A DNA stretch of 64,000 nt from positions 62,001-126,000 of the forward strand of contig NZ_CDDK01000007.1 of assembly GCF_000820225.1 (NCBI RefSeq). Direction: 5' to 3'. Below, piece after piece: positions 28,376 to 37,249 of the stretch. The notes under the pieces are model-generated. The model saw nothing but the letters and a program-made list of their open reading frames with translations. It had not been told where the DNA came from and did not search any database. The number at the start of each line of letters is the position of its first letter. The stretch's first letter is position 1. This stretch comes from Aeromonas veronii bv. veronii. Its GTDB lineage: Bacteria > Pseudomonadota > Gammaproteobacteria > Enterobacterales > Aeromonadaceae. The translations under genes were made by a program, and so were the position numbers.

Positions 28376-28847
28376 TGGTCAGGTCAAGTTGGCCATGGAG
28401 GTGTAGTGGCATTGTGAACCGCTGGCAAAACAGAGTCTTTTCGTATTGAGCTTCAGTGCCATGCTCCCTGTGAAACTCAAACAGGCTGTACCTTTTCTGG
28501 AATTTGACTTTGCTTTTGGCCATGACCTTGCTCCTCCAGCGTTGTGCATAAGATTAATACAGCTTGGGGTAGCGGTGTGTCATGGCCATTCAGGGGGCAC
28601 GATACCATTACACATGGTCTTTCTATTACTTACAATTACACATCGTGCGCTACATTTCATTTACCATTTGTGCTTGGATGTAGAAAAAGTTGATTGGAGC
28701 ATATAAATAGAGCTTTAAACTTTAAAATTGTGATGTTCGTCCCGTTATTATTATCTCCAAGCTATAACATCTCACCCCGTAAAGGCGCTATATGAATATG
28801 TAGCCGTTAGACACATATATGAGCCTCTTTTTAGGATGAGGTTGGTA
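28376..28847. other. AT-rich gap after arcB
   Basis: No supported gene and no strong terminator. It marks the passage from GC-rich core DNA to the AT-rich speF-potE segment. An 86-codon reading frame at 28446-28706 has no ribosome site or recognisable product. The speF promoter probably lies here. Confidence 0.4.
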
Positions 28848-28979
28848 ATGATGAATTATATTAAGCATATAGATTGTTATATTAGCGTGCCATTCATGGC
28901 ACATATCCGACGTATAAGACATCTAATGATGCCTTCCCAACGCGATTATTTTGTTTTCTCTTTCTATTTCCATCTATGA
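28848..28979 (+). CDS. speFL: Leader peptide resembling SpeFL (ornithine sensor)
   Basis: 43 codons from ATG at 28848 (a second ATG follows directly), with AGGATGAGG upstream. The peptide contains AHIRRIRHLMMPSQRDYFVF and ends FSFYFHL. E. coli SpeFL, as recalled, contains PHIRRTTHIMKFAHRNSFDF and ends HFFNAR. HIRR, the His, the Met, the Arg and the alternating aromatic residues line up. In E. coli this nascent peptide captures ornithine, stalls the ribosome and lets transcription continue into speF. Here it lies 345 bases before speF on the same strand. The function is inferred from similarity and place. Confidence 0.75.
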   Translation: MMNYIKHIDCYISVPFMAHIRRIRHLMMPSQRDYFVFSFYFHL

Positions 28980-29324
28980 CTCCTCTTTAGTGGCCATGCG
29001 CCCTTGCTATTGAGCAATGGTGCCTGTCTCCACGTCTGCTTTTCTAGCAAACATTGATATCCGCTCATGCCAAGTGGCGCTGTCTGTTTATTATTGAATA
29101 GGCTTTGTCATAGCATAACATCTTGTCCGTGTACTTTACGCGCGACTATTATTGTGTGTTGTTTCTGAGCGGTGCCGATTACCTAATAGAAATTTTATGA
29201 ACTCATGCTGGATTGTCTTCAGTAATAGTGTGTTTCATCGATTTCTATGCTGGAAATATATTTTTATGCGAATGGAATTTTTTGCAGGGATCGCGCTACT
29301 TTTATAACTATAGGTGTATTTATT
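28980..29324 (+). promoter_or_regulatory. speF leader region between SpeFL-like ORF and speF
   Basis: An AT-rich untranslated stretch of 345 bases with a small TTGCT/AGCAA stem near 29010 and no intrinsic terminator with a T run. This suits the Rho-dependent control known for E. coli speF, in which ribosome stalling blocks Rho (inference). Confidence 0.4.
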
Positions 29325-31484
29325 ATGTCACATTTAAAAGTTGCAGCTAGTTCATCTGTTACTACCTGTTTTGATACAAAAAGAGAAGTTGTCGATGTAC
29401 ATGCGACCGACTTTTGTGATATCGGCGCTGCTGTACTGTCCGTAAATGATGTCCATGATGGTGTCATTGATAAGATTAAATCTAGAGGACTAAACATACC
29501 GGTGATTGTCGCTATTTGTTGTGAAGAAAAATTTCCTGATGCATATACTGCTGATATTAATAGTGTATTTGAATTATGTGGTGACCATACAGACTTCTAT
29601 GGTAAGCAACTTGAAACTGCCATTGAAAAATATGAGGCGCAACTGCTTCCACCGTTTTTCTCAACATTGAAAAAATATGTAGAAATGGGCAACTCAACCT
29701 TTGCCTGCCCTGGGCATCAGGGGGGGCAGTTTTTCCGTAAGCATCCCGTAGGGCGGCAATTTTATGACTTTTTCGGTGAAACCGTGTTTCGTGCTGATAT
29801 GTGCAATGCAGATGTCAAATTGGGTGACCTACTGATTCATGAAGGCGCTCCATGTGATGCACAAAAATATGCTGCAAAAGTATTTAATGCTGACAAGACA
29901 TATTTTGTTTTAAATGGTACATCATCGTCAAATAAAGTTGTCACTAATGCGCTATTGGCAAAAGGTGATTTAGTATTGTTTGACAGAAACAATCATAAAT
30001 CCAACCACCATGGTGCACTTATTCAAGCTGGTGCTACACCAGTTTACCTTGAAACAGCTCGCAATCCGTTTGGGTTTATCGGTGGTATCGATTCACACTG
30101 CTTCGAGGAGAAATACCTTCGTAAGTTGGTATCAGAGGTGGCGGAAGGACGTCAGAATGATAAACGACCATTCCGATTGGCAATTATCCAGCTGGGTACC
30201 TATGATGGTACTATCTATAATGCACGCCAAGTGGTTGATAAAATAGGCCATCTTTGTGATTATATTTTGTTTGATTCTGCATGGGTAGGTTATGAGCAAT
30301 TTATTCCCATGATGAAGAATTGCTCTCCTTTGTTGCTTGAACTTAATGAAAATGACCCAGGCATTATTGTCACTCAGTCTGTTCATAAGCAGCAGGCCGG
30401 TTTTTCACAAACTTCTCAAATTCATAAAAAAGATAGCCATATTAAAGGGCAGGAAAGATATTGCAACCATAAACGTTTTAACAATGCGTTTATGATGCAT
30501 GCATCCACCAGTCCGTTTTATCCCCTCTTTGCTGCATTGGATGTGAATGCCAAGATGCATGATGGCGAGAGTGGTCGTCATTTATGGATGGATTGTGTCA
30601 AGACAGGGATTGAGGCTCGCAAGCTGTTACTGAATAACTGCGAGATGATTAAACCCTTTGTTCCACCGGTAGTGGATGGTAATCCTTGGCAAGATCATAC
30701 TACTGATGCAATGGCAAATGATTTAAGGTTCTTTGAGTTTAAACCAGGAGAGCGTTGGCATGCGTTTGATGGTTATGAGAATGGTCAATATTTTGTCGAC
30801 CCTTGCAAGCTGTTACTGACGACACCTGGGATTGATGCTGTCACTGGTGAATATACTGCATTTGGTATACCGGCAACTATTCTGGCTAACTTCCTACGGG
30901 AAAATAATATCATTCCAGAAAAATGTGATTTGAACTCAATTTTGTTTTTGCTTACTCCTGGCGAGGATATGGCAAAAATGCAGCACCTTGTTGCACAGAT
31001 TGCAAGATTTGAACGTTATATTGCTGAAGATGCACCATTGCAAGAAGTTTTGCCAAATGTGTATCAAAATAATAAAGAAAGATATAGCGGCTATACTATT
31101 CGTCAATTGTGTCAAGAAATGCATGATCTTTACGTTAGTTACAACGTGAAAGAGTTGCAGCGAGAGATGTTCCGTCGCAGTTATTTTCCGCGAGCTGTCA
31201 TGAACCCACAAGATGCAAATACTGCTTTTGTCAGAGGTCAGGCTGAATTGGTGGCCTTATCGAAAATCGAAGGAAGAATTGCTGCTGAGGGCGCACTGCC
31301 ATACCCACCAGGAGTGCTCTGTGTTGTTCCTGGCGAAGTATGGGGCGGGGCGGTTCAGCGTTATTTCTTGGCGCTTGAGGAAGGGATCAATTTGTTACCG
31401 GGCTTCTCCCCTGAATTACAGGGTGTTTACATAGAGGAGTCGGATGGTCGTAAACAAGCATACGGTTACGTAATCAAGAAATAA
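29325..31484 (+). CDS. speF: Inducible ornithine decarboxylase
   Basis: 719 residues, a PLP-dependent group III decarboxylase with an N-terminal wing domain and the PLP lysine motif SVHKQQAGFSQTSQ. LFDRNNHKSNHHGAL and FVLNGTSSSNK are nearly identical to E. coli SpeF. It converts ornithine to putrescine and CO2, consuming a proton. ATG at 29325 gives the MSHLKVAAS family start; an upstream in-frame ATG at 29247 is less likely. Base composition is visibly low in GC (22 of 60 G/C from 30301). It pairs with potE downstream. Confidence 0.96.
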   Translation: MSHLKVAASSSVTTCFDTKREVVDVHATDFCDIGAAVLSVNDVHDGVIDKIKSRGLNIPVIVAICCEEKFPDAYTADINSVFELCGDHTDFYGKQLETAIEKYEAQLLPPFFSTLKKYVEMGNSTFACPGHQGGQFFRKHPVGRQFYDFFGETVFRADMCNADVKLGDLLIHEGAPCDAQKYAAKVFNADKTYFVLNGTSSSNKVVTNALLAKGDLVLFDRNNHKSNHHGALIQAGATPVYLETARNPFGFIGGIDSHCFEEKYLRKLVSEVAEGRQNDKRPFRLAIIQLGTYDGTIYNARQVVDKIGHLCDYILFDSAWVGYEQFIPMMKNCSPLLLELNENDPGIIVTQSVHKQQAGFSQTSQIHKKDSHIKGQERYCNHKRFNNAFMMHASTSPFYPLFAALDVNAKMHDGESGRHLWMDCVKTGIEARKLLLNNCEMIKPFVPPVVDGNPWQDHTTDAMANDLRFFEFKPGERWHAFDGYENGQYFVDPCKLLLTTPGIDAVTGEYTAFGIPATILANFLRENNIIPEKCDLNSILFLLTPGEDMAKMQHLVAQIARFERYIAEDAPLQEVLPNVYQNNKERYSGYTIRQLCQEMHDLYVSYNVKELQREMFRRSYFPRAVMNPQDANTAFVRGQAELVALSKIEGRIAAEGALPYPPGVLCVVPGEVWGGAVQRYFLALEEGINLLPGFSPELQGVYIEESDGRKQAYGYVIKK

Positions 31485-31542
31485 ATCAGTTCATGGTGGG
31501 TGATTTATCGCCCACCTAACAATAGCTGGCAAGGGTATTTAT

Positions 31543-32877
31543 ATGAGTACAAAATCTAATAAGGTTAGTGTATTACAGCTAACAATTATGACTACGATAA
31601 ATATGATGGGCTCTGGCATCATCATGTTACCAACAAAGTTGGCTGAAGTTGGGTCTATATCTATTTTGTCCTGGGTTATTACAGTGCTTGGTTCTACTGC
31701 ATTGGCATATGCATTTGCTAAATGTGGTCGTTTCAGTCGTAAATCTGGTGGCATGGGCGGTTATGCAGAATACGCATTTGGTAAGCCAGGTAATTTCATG
31801 GCGAACTATACATATGCAGTGTCATTACTGATTGCTAACGTAGCTATTGCTATCTCTGCTGTTGGGTACGGTACTGAACTATTTGGTGTGAGTCTATCCC
31901 CGGTTGGGATTTGTTTGGCGACCATCGTTGTGCTGTGGTTCGCGACCTCTGCTAACTTTGGTGGAGCCAGAATTACTGGTCAAATTAGTAGTGTGACTAT
32001 TTGGGGTATTATTATCCCAGTTTTGGGTGTTTCAATTATTGGCTGGTTTTGGTTTGATAGTACCGCGTATATTGAAGCTTGGAATCCACACGGAATTGAG
32101 TTTTTTGATGCTGTAGGGGCTTCCATTGCAATGACTCTGTGGGCATTCCTTGGTCTTGAGTCTGCTTGTGCGAATTCTGAAGCTGTTGATAATCCTGAAC
32201 GTAATGTACCAATTGCTGTTATGGGGGGGACAATAGGGGCTGCGGTGTTGTATATTGTTTCTACAAACGTTATTGCTGGTATTGTTCCAAATGCGGAGCT
32301 TGCAGCATCTACAGCACCATTTGGTTTAGCGTTTAGCCATATGTTTAACCCAGTTGTGGGTAAGATTGTTATGGCGCTGGCGATCTGTTCGTGCGTTGGC
32401 TCTTTGCTGAGCTGGCAGTTTACTATCGCTCAAGTTTTCAAGTCATCTGCAGATACAGGTTATTTCCCAAAAATATTCTCTGCAGTAACCAAAGCTGATG
32501 CACCAGTGAAAGGGATGTTGGTTATTGTTGTTATTCAAACTGGTCTTTCCCTGTTGACGATTAGTCCAAGTCTAAATAAACAGTTTGAGGTTTTGGTTAA
32601 CCTAGCGGTTGTAACAAATGTCATCCCATATATTTTGTCTATGGCTGCATTGGCGATGATGCAGAGGGTTGCAAAAGTACCTGTCGGGCAGGCTAAAACT
32701 AGCAATATTATTGCTGCTATCGGTATGGCATACAGTTTTTATGCGCTATTCTCATCAGGCTATGAAGCTATGATGTGGGGGTCCTTGGCAACATTCTTTG
32801 GCTGGACACTTTATGGCATGATTGCTTCAAGATTTGCTGTTAATGAGCAAGAGGGTGATCTTAAAAAGGTTGCATAA
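31543..32877 (+). CDS. potE: Putrescine-ornithine antiporter
   Basis: 444 residues, a 12-segment APC-family transporter starting with KVSVLQLTIMTTINMMGSGI, where the GSGI helix break forms the substrate site. WAFLGLESACANSEAV is the second signature. It exchanges cytoplasmic putrescine for external ornithine, and with SpeF provides acid resistance and some proton-motive force. It lies 58 bases after speF in one operon, with the same AT-rich composition, and ends at a palindromic terminator shared with pyrI. Confidence 0.95.
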   Translation: MSTKSNKVSVLQLTIMTTINMMGSGIIMLPTKLAEVGSISILSWVITVLGSTALAYAFAKCGRFSRKSGGMGGYAEYAFGKPGNFMANYTYAVSLLIANVAIAISAVGYGTELFGVSLSPVGICLATIVVLWFATSANFGGARITGQISSVTIWGIIIPVLGVSIIGWFWFDSTAYIEAWNPHGIEFFDAVGASIAMTLWAFLGLESACANSEAVDNPERNVPIAVMGGTIGAAVLYIVSTNVIAGIVPNAELAASTAPFGLAFSHMFNPVVGKIVMALAICSCVGSLLSWQFTIAQVFKSSADTGYFPKIFSAVTKADAPVKGMLVIVVIQTGLSLLTISPSLNKQFEVLVNLAVVTNVIPYILSMAALAMMQRVAKVPVGQAKTSNIIAAIGMAYSFYALFSSGYEAMMWGSLATFFGWTLYGMIASRFAVNEQEGDLKKVA

Positions 32878-32900
32878 GTTTTTATAAGTCTGTCGTGTAA

Positions 32901-32928
32901 ATTTATGGGCCCTGTAGGGCCCATAAAT
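32901..32928. terminator. Bidirectional terminator between potE and pyrI
   Basis: ATTTATGGGCCC, loop TGTA and GGGCCCATAAAT form a perfect 12-bp palindrome between two convergent genes. The AT-rich base of the stem gives a T-containing tail on both strands. Confidence 0.75.
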
Positions 32929-32931
32929 CTA

Positions 32932-33396
32932 TCAGTAACGCTCGCTGACGATGTCCTGAGTGAAGGACTTCTCGCAATATTTGCACTTCATCCGCACCAC
33001 GCCTTTCACTTCGCGCACCCGGAAGTAGCTGTCAACCGGCTCGTTATGGGAGATGCAGTTGGAGTTGGGACAGTGGAACACCCCGGCGATGAACTCCGGC
33101 AGCTCCAGCTGGTGCTTCTTCACCACATTGAAGTCTTCGATGATGTTGACGGTCGCTTTCGGGGCGAACAGCGCCAGCTGGTTGGCTTGCTGTTCGGTCA
33201 GGCGGGTGTTCTCGATCTTGATGAGATCCTTCTTGCCCAGCGCGCCGGATTTCAGGTTGAAGCCGACGGTGATCCGCTCCTGGGTTTCGACCAGCTGGAA
33301 CAGCTTGAGGATCTTGATGCCCTGGCCAGCGGGGATGTGATCGATGACGGAGCCGTGACGGATGGCTTCGACTTGCAGTTGGTTCTTGTCAGACAT
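32932..33396 (-). CDS. pyrI: Aspartate carbamoyltransferase regulatory chain
   Basis: 154 residues (E. coli 153). An N-terminal nucleotide-binding domain ([15 protein letters not shown]) is followed by the zinc domain with cysteines in CPNSNC and CKYC. It binds CTP/ATP and joins the catalytic trimers into the allosteric holoenzyme. It starts 15 bases after pyrB, forming pyrBI as in enterics. Confidence 0.96.
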   Translation of the reverse strand: MSDKNQLQVEAIRHGSVIDHIPAGQGIKILKLFQLVETQERITVGFNLKSGALGKKDLIKIENTRLTEQQANQLALFAPKATVNIIEDFNVVKKHQLELPEFIAGVFHCPNSNCISHNEPVDSYFRVREVKGVVRMKCKYCEKSFTQDIVSERY

Positions 33397-33411
33397 GATA
33401 TTCCCCTAAGC

Positions 33412-34332
33412 TCAGACAGTTTCGTTCAGTACTAGTGCCAGCAGCGCCTGGCGTGCATAGACCCCGTTCTCCGCCTGCTGGAAGTAGCAAGCGTGGGGAG
33501 TCTTGTCGACCGCTACATCGATCTCGTCGACGCGGGGCAGGGGATGCAGGATCTTCATGGTGGGCTTGGCCCCTTCCAGAGTCGCCAGCTCCAGAATGAA
33601 CTTGGCGGCCATGTGCTTGTATTCGGTCTCGTCGAAGCGCTCTTTCTGGACGCGGGTCATGTAGAGGATGTCCAGCTCCGGCATCACCTCTTCCATGGTC
33701 TGGTGGACGCTGAACTGGATACCCTTCTCTTCCAGCTCTTCGCAGATGTAGTCCGGCATCGCCAGCGCTTCCGGGGAGATGAAGAAGAAGCGGCAGTTGA
33801 ACAGGCTGAGGGCCTGGGCCAGCGAGTGCACGGTGCGGCCATATTTCAGGTCACCGACGAAGGCGACGTTGAGGTTGTCCAGACGACCCTGGGTCTCATG
33901 GATGGTGAACAGGTCGAGCAGGGTCTGGCTCGGATGCTGGTTGGAGCCGTCGCCGCCGTTGATGACCGGCACGCGGGAGAACTCGGAGGCCAGACGGGCC
34001 GCGCCCTCTTTCGGGTGGCGCATCACCACCGCATCCGAGTAGGAGCCGATGATCTTGATGGAGTCAGCCAGCGTCTCGCCCTTCTTGGCGCTGGTGTTGC
34101 CACCGTCGGCGAAGCCGATGATGTTGCCGCCAAGGCGCTGTACCGCGGTCTCGAACGAGAGGCGGGTGCGGGTGGAGGCTTCAAAGAAGCAGCTGGCAAC
34201 CAGCTTGTCTTTCAACAGGCTGGTGTCAGGTTCAGCCTTCAACCGTTGTGCGGTTGAGACTACCAGTTCCATTTCTGACCGGGTCAGGTCCGAAATGGAG
34301 ATGACATGTTTCTTATAGAGTGGATTGGTCAT
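33412..34332 (-). CDS. pyrB: Aspartate carbamoyltransferase catalytic chain
   Basis: 306 residues. The carbamoyl phosphate motif [10 protein letters not shown], the [11 protein letters not shown] segment and [10 protein letters not shown] are present. The enzyme joins carbamoyl phosphate and aspartate at the start of pyrimidine synthesis. ATG at 34332 (TNPLYKKH) is chosen as the family start, with AAGGGA upstream; longer in-frame readings enter the attenuator. It is preceded by a pyrL leader and intrinsic attenuator, so UTP should control it. It points towards the AT-rich speF-potE segment. Confidence 0.96.
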   Translation of the reverse strand: MTNPLYKKHVISISDLTRSEMELVVSTAQRLKAEPDTSLLKDKLVASCFFEASTRTRLSFETAVQRLGGNIIGFADGGNTSAKKGETLADSIKIIGSYSDAVVMRHPKEGAARLASEFSRVPVINGGDGSNQHPSQTLLDLFTIHETQGRLDNLNVAFVGDLKYGRTVHSLAQALSLFNCRFFFISPEALAMPDYICEELEEKGIQFSVHQTMEEVMPELDILYMTRVQKERFDETEYKHMAAKFILELATLEGAKPTMKILHPLPRVDEIDVAVDKTPHACYFQQAENGVYARQALLALVLNETV

Positions 34333-34507
34333 CGTCTGCATTCCCTTTGACATCATTGGAGGTTTTTCGGGCACAAAAAAAAGCCCCTGAAACAGGGGCT
34401 TTTTTTAAAAATAACTGGGGATCGTTGGGGTGGGAACCGGAAACAACGGGGCCGCTCTGGTGCGCACCACCCGTCTGCAAGGCTGTTTTCTGAATCAAAA
34501 ACTGCAT
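34313..34507 (-). CDS. pyrL: pyrBI operon leader peptide
   Basis: A 64-codon frame that starts 27 bases after the likely transcription start, reads through the attenuator hairpin and overlaps the pyrB start by 20 bases in another frame. Its [13 protein letters not shown] segment, encoded by the hairpin, parallels GAFFCPGVRR recalled for E. coli PyrL. In the classical model, high UTP keeps polymerase moving so the terminator forms, while low UTP lets the leader ribosome catch up and prevent it. The peptide itself probably has no function. Confidence 0.7.
   Translation of the reverse strand: MQFLIQKTALQTGGAHQSGPVVSGSHPNDPQLFLKKAPVSGAFFCARKTSNDVKGNADDDQSTL
34375..34407 (-). terminator. pyrBI attenuator
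   Basis: AAAAGCCCCTG and CAGGGGCTTTT with a three-base loop and T run on the minus strand, 43 bases before the pyrB start and inside the leader frame. Confidence 0.88.
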
Positions 34508-34540
34508 CGTTTCGTCCCGACCTTTTTCAAAACCGGACAG

Positions 34541-34568
34541 ATTATAGGGCCGCTTTTTTAATTGTCAA
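34541..34568 (-). promoter_or_regulatory. pyrBI promoter
   Basis: The minus strand has TTGACA (34563-34568), a 16-base spacer and TATAAT (34541-34546), both consensus hexamers. The start would be near 34534. Confidence 0.85.
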
Positions 34569-34606
34569 AATTTTATTTCCGATGCCAATTTCAGCATGAA
34601 AAACGT

Positions 34607-35149
34607 TTAAGTGGCGGAAACATGACGACAAATCCACACCTTGTGCGTCTCTTGCAGCGATTCCCCATCGCGGACCATGGCGCGCAAATAACCGAGTCTG
34701 TGGTGTCCTTCCAGCAGGCAGTAGGGGCGGGGCAGGGGATGACCGTTCGGGTAGCTGGAACCCTCTTCCGGCACCAGCACGATGACAGGTTCGGGCCAGG
34801 TGCCGTCGTTCAGCATCTTCTCGCCGAGCCAGGAGCGGCGGACATACCGGTTGCTGCGCAGCATCTCGCCCCAGCGCTCGATCACCTCCATATGGCGGGA
34901 GTCCACCTGATCCACCAGTTGCGCGGTGGGCCAGCTTTCACAGGTGAACTGATGGCTGGCGAGATCGATAAAGCTCCAGTTGGACTCAAAACCGCGCCAA
35001 TGACGGTAAATCCACTGGGAGAGCACATTTTCAGGAATAAAGGGCACCAGCGGCGCGACCCGTTCAAGATAGGCGGGCAGGGCCTCTGTCTTGCGTTCAT
35101 CCCTGAAGTTGAGGGGCGCCAGTTGTTGGAGCAGTCGGTAATTGAGCAT
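34607..35149 (-). CDS. Hypothetical protein with ParB/Srx-like EGHHR motif
   Basis: 180 residues from ATG at 35149 with GGGAGG just upstream; a longer frame begins at 35176. I do not recognise the family. The protein is rich in Trp and charged residues, has no signal peptide or membrane segment, and ends with PYCLLEGHHRLGYLRAMV. A Gly-His-His-Arg turn followed by a helix recalls the ParB/sulfiredoxin nuclease fold, where such a motif binds nucleotide. It is a single gene between the pyrBI promoter and tRNA-Trp. Confidence 0.65.
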   Translation of the reverse strand: MLNYRLLQQLAPLNFRDERKTEALPAYLERVAPLVPFIPENVLSQWIYRHWRGFESNWSFIDLASHQFTCESWPTAQLVDQVDSRHMEVIERWGEMLRSNRYVRRSWLGEKMLNDGTWPEPVIVLVPEEGSSYPNGHPLPRPYCLLEGHHRLGYLRAMVRDGESLQETHKVWICRHVSAT

Positions 35150-35307
35150 AAGTGGCCTCCCGGTACCTGATTTCACCCTACCCCCATTTGTGTCCCATTC
35201 CTACCCCGGCAGGGCTGCAAATACAGCAAGTTATCCCGCTTTGCTGCACAAACAACCGCGACTTGTTCGGGATTTGTGCAATCACATCGAAAGCGTAAAA
35301 AAAGCCT

Positions 35308-35334
35308 TTACCTTTGATCTCCACTTTGTATACT
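35308..35334 (+). promoter_or_regulatory. Promoter of tRNA-Trp gene
   Basis: TTTACC (35308-35313), 15 bases and TATACT (35329-35334) lie directly before the tRNA, followed by a GC-rich ACGCC discriminator-like stretch, usual for stable RNA promoters. Confidence 0.5.
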
Positions 35335-35350
35335 ACGCCTCGTTTGTTGC

Positions 35351-35427
35351 AGGGGCGTAGTTCCAATTGGTAGAACAGCGGTCTCCAAAACCGATGGTTG
35401 CGGGTTCGAGTCCTGCCGCCCCTGCCA
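35351..35427 (+). tRNA. tRNA-Trp(CCA)
   Basis: A full 77-base cloverleaf: acceptor AGGGGCG/CGCCCCT, D arm GTTC/GAAC, anticodon loop CTCCAAA with CCA at 35385-35387, T arm with GGTTCGAGTCC, and encoded 3' CCA. It has one base more in the D loop than recalled for E. coli tRNA-Trp. No integrase or att repeat is near. Confidence 0.97.
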
Positions 35428-35436
35428 TTTTCAGAG

Positions 35437-35463
35437 AGGCCAGCTCATTGAGCTGGCCTTTCG
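35437..35463 (+). terminator. Terminator after tRNA-Trp
   Basis: AGGCCAGCTC, loop ATT and GAGCTGGCCT are followed by TTCGCATTT. Confidence 0.7.
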
Positions 35464-35571
35464 CATTTCCGGCGTTCGCCCATTTATCCACCTCTCCTTT
35501 CTCTTCTCCTTCTTGCCGCTAGCCCTCGGTGACTGTGGCCACATTGATCTCTATGTCTGCCGCAAGAGCGT

Positions 35572-36444
35572 TCAATGTGCAGCAACCCGCTGTTTCAGGA
35601 CGGTGACCAGCCGCTGGTGGCGGGCGGGGAGCGGCCACTCGGCGCGGTAGATCAGCCAGAGGGTGTCGATCACTTCAATGCTGCTCTGGATCACCCGGAT
35701 CTTCTCCTGGTGGGCAAAGGCGGTGACGGCGAAGCGGGGCAGCACGGTAAAGCCGAGGCCGCGGGCGACCGGCTCCAGGATCAGGCCGATCTGGTTGGTA
35801 AAGCCGCGCTGCGGGATCTCGTCAACGCGCTGGCCGGGGTAGCGTCGTCCCAACAGGCGTTGTGCCATGCTGCGGCCATCCGGATGGTCGATAAAGCCGA
35901 GCTGACAGAGGTGCTGCCAGCTCTGCTCCTCGCCGTCGTTGGGCACCACCAGACAGAGGGGTTCGCGGGCGAAGGGCTCGGCGGCGATGCTGGGGTGCTC
36001 CGGCGGTTGATCCACCAGTCCCAGATCGCTACGCCCTGCCAGTACCGCCTGCACTATGTCGGGGGTGGGGGCGAAACGGTGCTGGATGGTGAGTCCGGTG
36101 TGCTCCTGTTGCTGGTCGAGCAGCAGGGGATAGAGCAGCAGGCCGATGCTGCCGGGGGTGGTGAGGGTGATGGCGCCGCGGTGAGGGTCATCGTCAGAGA
36201 GGCGCGCTCGCAGCTGTTCGGCGGCCTGTGCCTGCTGGCGGGCGAAGTCGAGCAGCACCAGCCCGCGCGGAGTGAGCTCCAGCTGACGGGGCTTGCGCAG
36301 CAGCAGGGGGCCGAATTCGGCCTCGAGACGCGAGATATGCTGACTGACGGCGGCCTGGGTGAGATCCAGCCGCTCGGCGGCACGGGTAAAACTGCCGGTT
36401 TCATGCACCACCACCAGGGTATGGAGCCAGAGTGGATTAACCAT
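35572..36444 (-). CDS. LysR-family transcriptional regulator
   Basis: 290 residues. The N-terminal winged helix-turn-helix (about 1-60: GSFTRAAERLDLTQAAVSQH) is typical LysR, followed by the two-lobed substrate-binding domain. The effector is unknown. It is divergent from the VOC-domain gene with a 100-base gap, the usual layout when a LysR protein controls its neighbour, so the VOC gene is the best target guess (inference). Confidence 0.9.
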   Translation of the reverse strand: MVNPLWLHTLVVVHETGSFTRAAERLDLTQAAVSQHISRLEAEFGPLLLRKPRQLELTPRGLVLLDFARQQAQAAEQLRARLSDDDPHRGAITLTTPGSIGLLLYPLLLDQQQEHTGLTIQHRFAPTPDIVQAVLAGRSDLGLVDQPPEHPSIAAEPFAREPLCLVVPNDGEEQSWQHLCQLGFIDHPDGRSMAQRLLGRRYPGQRVDEIPQRGFTNQIGLILEPVARGLGFTVLPRFAVTAFAHQEKIRVIQSSIEVIDTLWLIYRAEWPLPARHQRLVTVLKQRVAAH

Positions 36445-36544
36445 AAATTTAATTTATGCCTTCCATTAGTTTGACCTTATTTTTCATTATGTCGCCCCTT
36501 CCTATCATGTCACCTGTTTCCCACACACAATTTCAAGGTGACGT

Positions 36545-37042
36545 ATGACTTACCCGCGCAACTTCTCCCACATCGGCATCACGGTGACTGACCTCGACAA
36601 AGCGGTCGAGTTCTATACCAAGGTGATGGGCTGGTATCTCATCATGCCGGCCACCACCATCAGCGAGGATGACTCTGCCATCGGCGTGATGTGCAACGAC
36701 GTGTTCGGCCCGGGCTGGGGTTGTTTTCGCATCGCCCACCTCTCTACCGGCGACAAGATCGGCATCGAACTGTTCGAGTTCCCCAACAGCGAGCGCCGTG
36801 AGAACAACTTCGAATTCTGGAAGAGCGGGGTGTTCCACTTCAGCGTGCAGGATCCGGATGTCGAGGGGCTGGCGGCGCGCATCGTCGCGGCGGGCGGCAA
36901 GCAGCGGATGCCGGTACGCGAGTACTACCCGGGCGAGAAACCCTACCGCATGGTCTACATGGAAGATCCCTTCGGCAATATCGTCGAGATCTACAGCCAC
37001 AGCTATGAGCTGACCTACTCCGCCGGTGCATATCAGGGGTAA
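36545..37042 (+). CDS. VOC (glyoxalase/dioxygenase) superfamily protein
   Basis: 165 residues in one vicinal oxygen chelate domain. NFSHIGITVTDLDKAVEFYT starts the first beta-alpha-beta module (His likely metal ligand); GVFHFSVQDPD and MEDPFGNIVEIY form the second, with His and Glu as probable ligands. The family includes glyoxalases, dioxygenases and resistance proteins; the substrate cannot be read from sequence. It is single-gene, divergent from the LysR gene, and ends at a hairpin. Confidence 0.85.
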   Translation: MTYPRNFSHIGITVTDLDKAVEFYTKVMGWYLIMPATTISEDDSAIGVMCNDVFGPGWGCFRIAHLSTGDKIGIELFEFPNSERRENNFEFWKSGVFHFSVQDPDVEGLAARIVAAGGKQRMPVREYYPGEKPYRMVYMEDPFGNIVEIYSHSYELTYSAGAYQG

Positions 37043-37047
37043 GTGAC

Positions 37048-37067
37048 AGGCCGCCTTCGGGCGGCCT
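37048..37067 (+). terminator. Hairpin after VOC gene
   Basis: AGGCCGCC, TTCG loop and GGCGGCCT lie five bases after the stop. The tail is GCTGCTTTGTTGTT, so termination is plausible but not textbook. Confidence 0.65.
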
Positions 37068-37167
37068 GCTGCTTTGTTGTTACAAGAGTCAGTAGCATGG
37101 AATAGCGATCTGGTTCACACGAATAGCGCGTTCTGTTGTTGATAGATGGGAAAATATACAGATTCAC

Positions 37168-37195
37168 TAAAGTCTGTTCATATTGCGGCCGATAG
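37168..37195 (+). promoter_or_regulatory. Sigma-28 (FliA) promoter of chemoreceptor gene
   Basis: TAAAGTCT, 12 bases and GCCGATAG match the flagellar consensus TAAAGTTT-N11-GCCGATAA. It lies 55 bases before the chemoreceptor ATG, where such a promoter is expected. Confidence 0.8.
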
Positions 37196-37249
37196 CCTTT
37201 GATACATCAGGGTTTTCCCTGCCTGACACAACAACAAGGATTCGTCGTC

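Noticed and set aside
28446..28706. An 86-codon frame after arcB
   Set aside because: No ribosome site, no family, and composition does not look coding.
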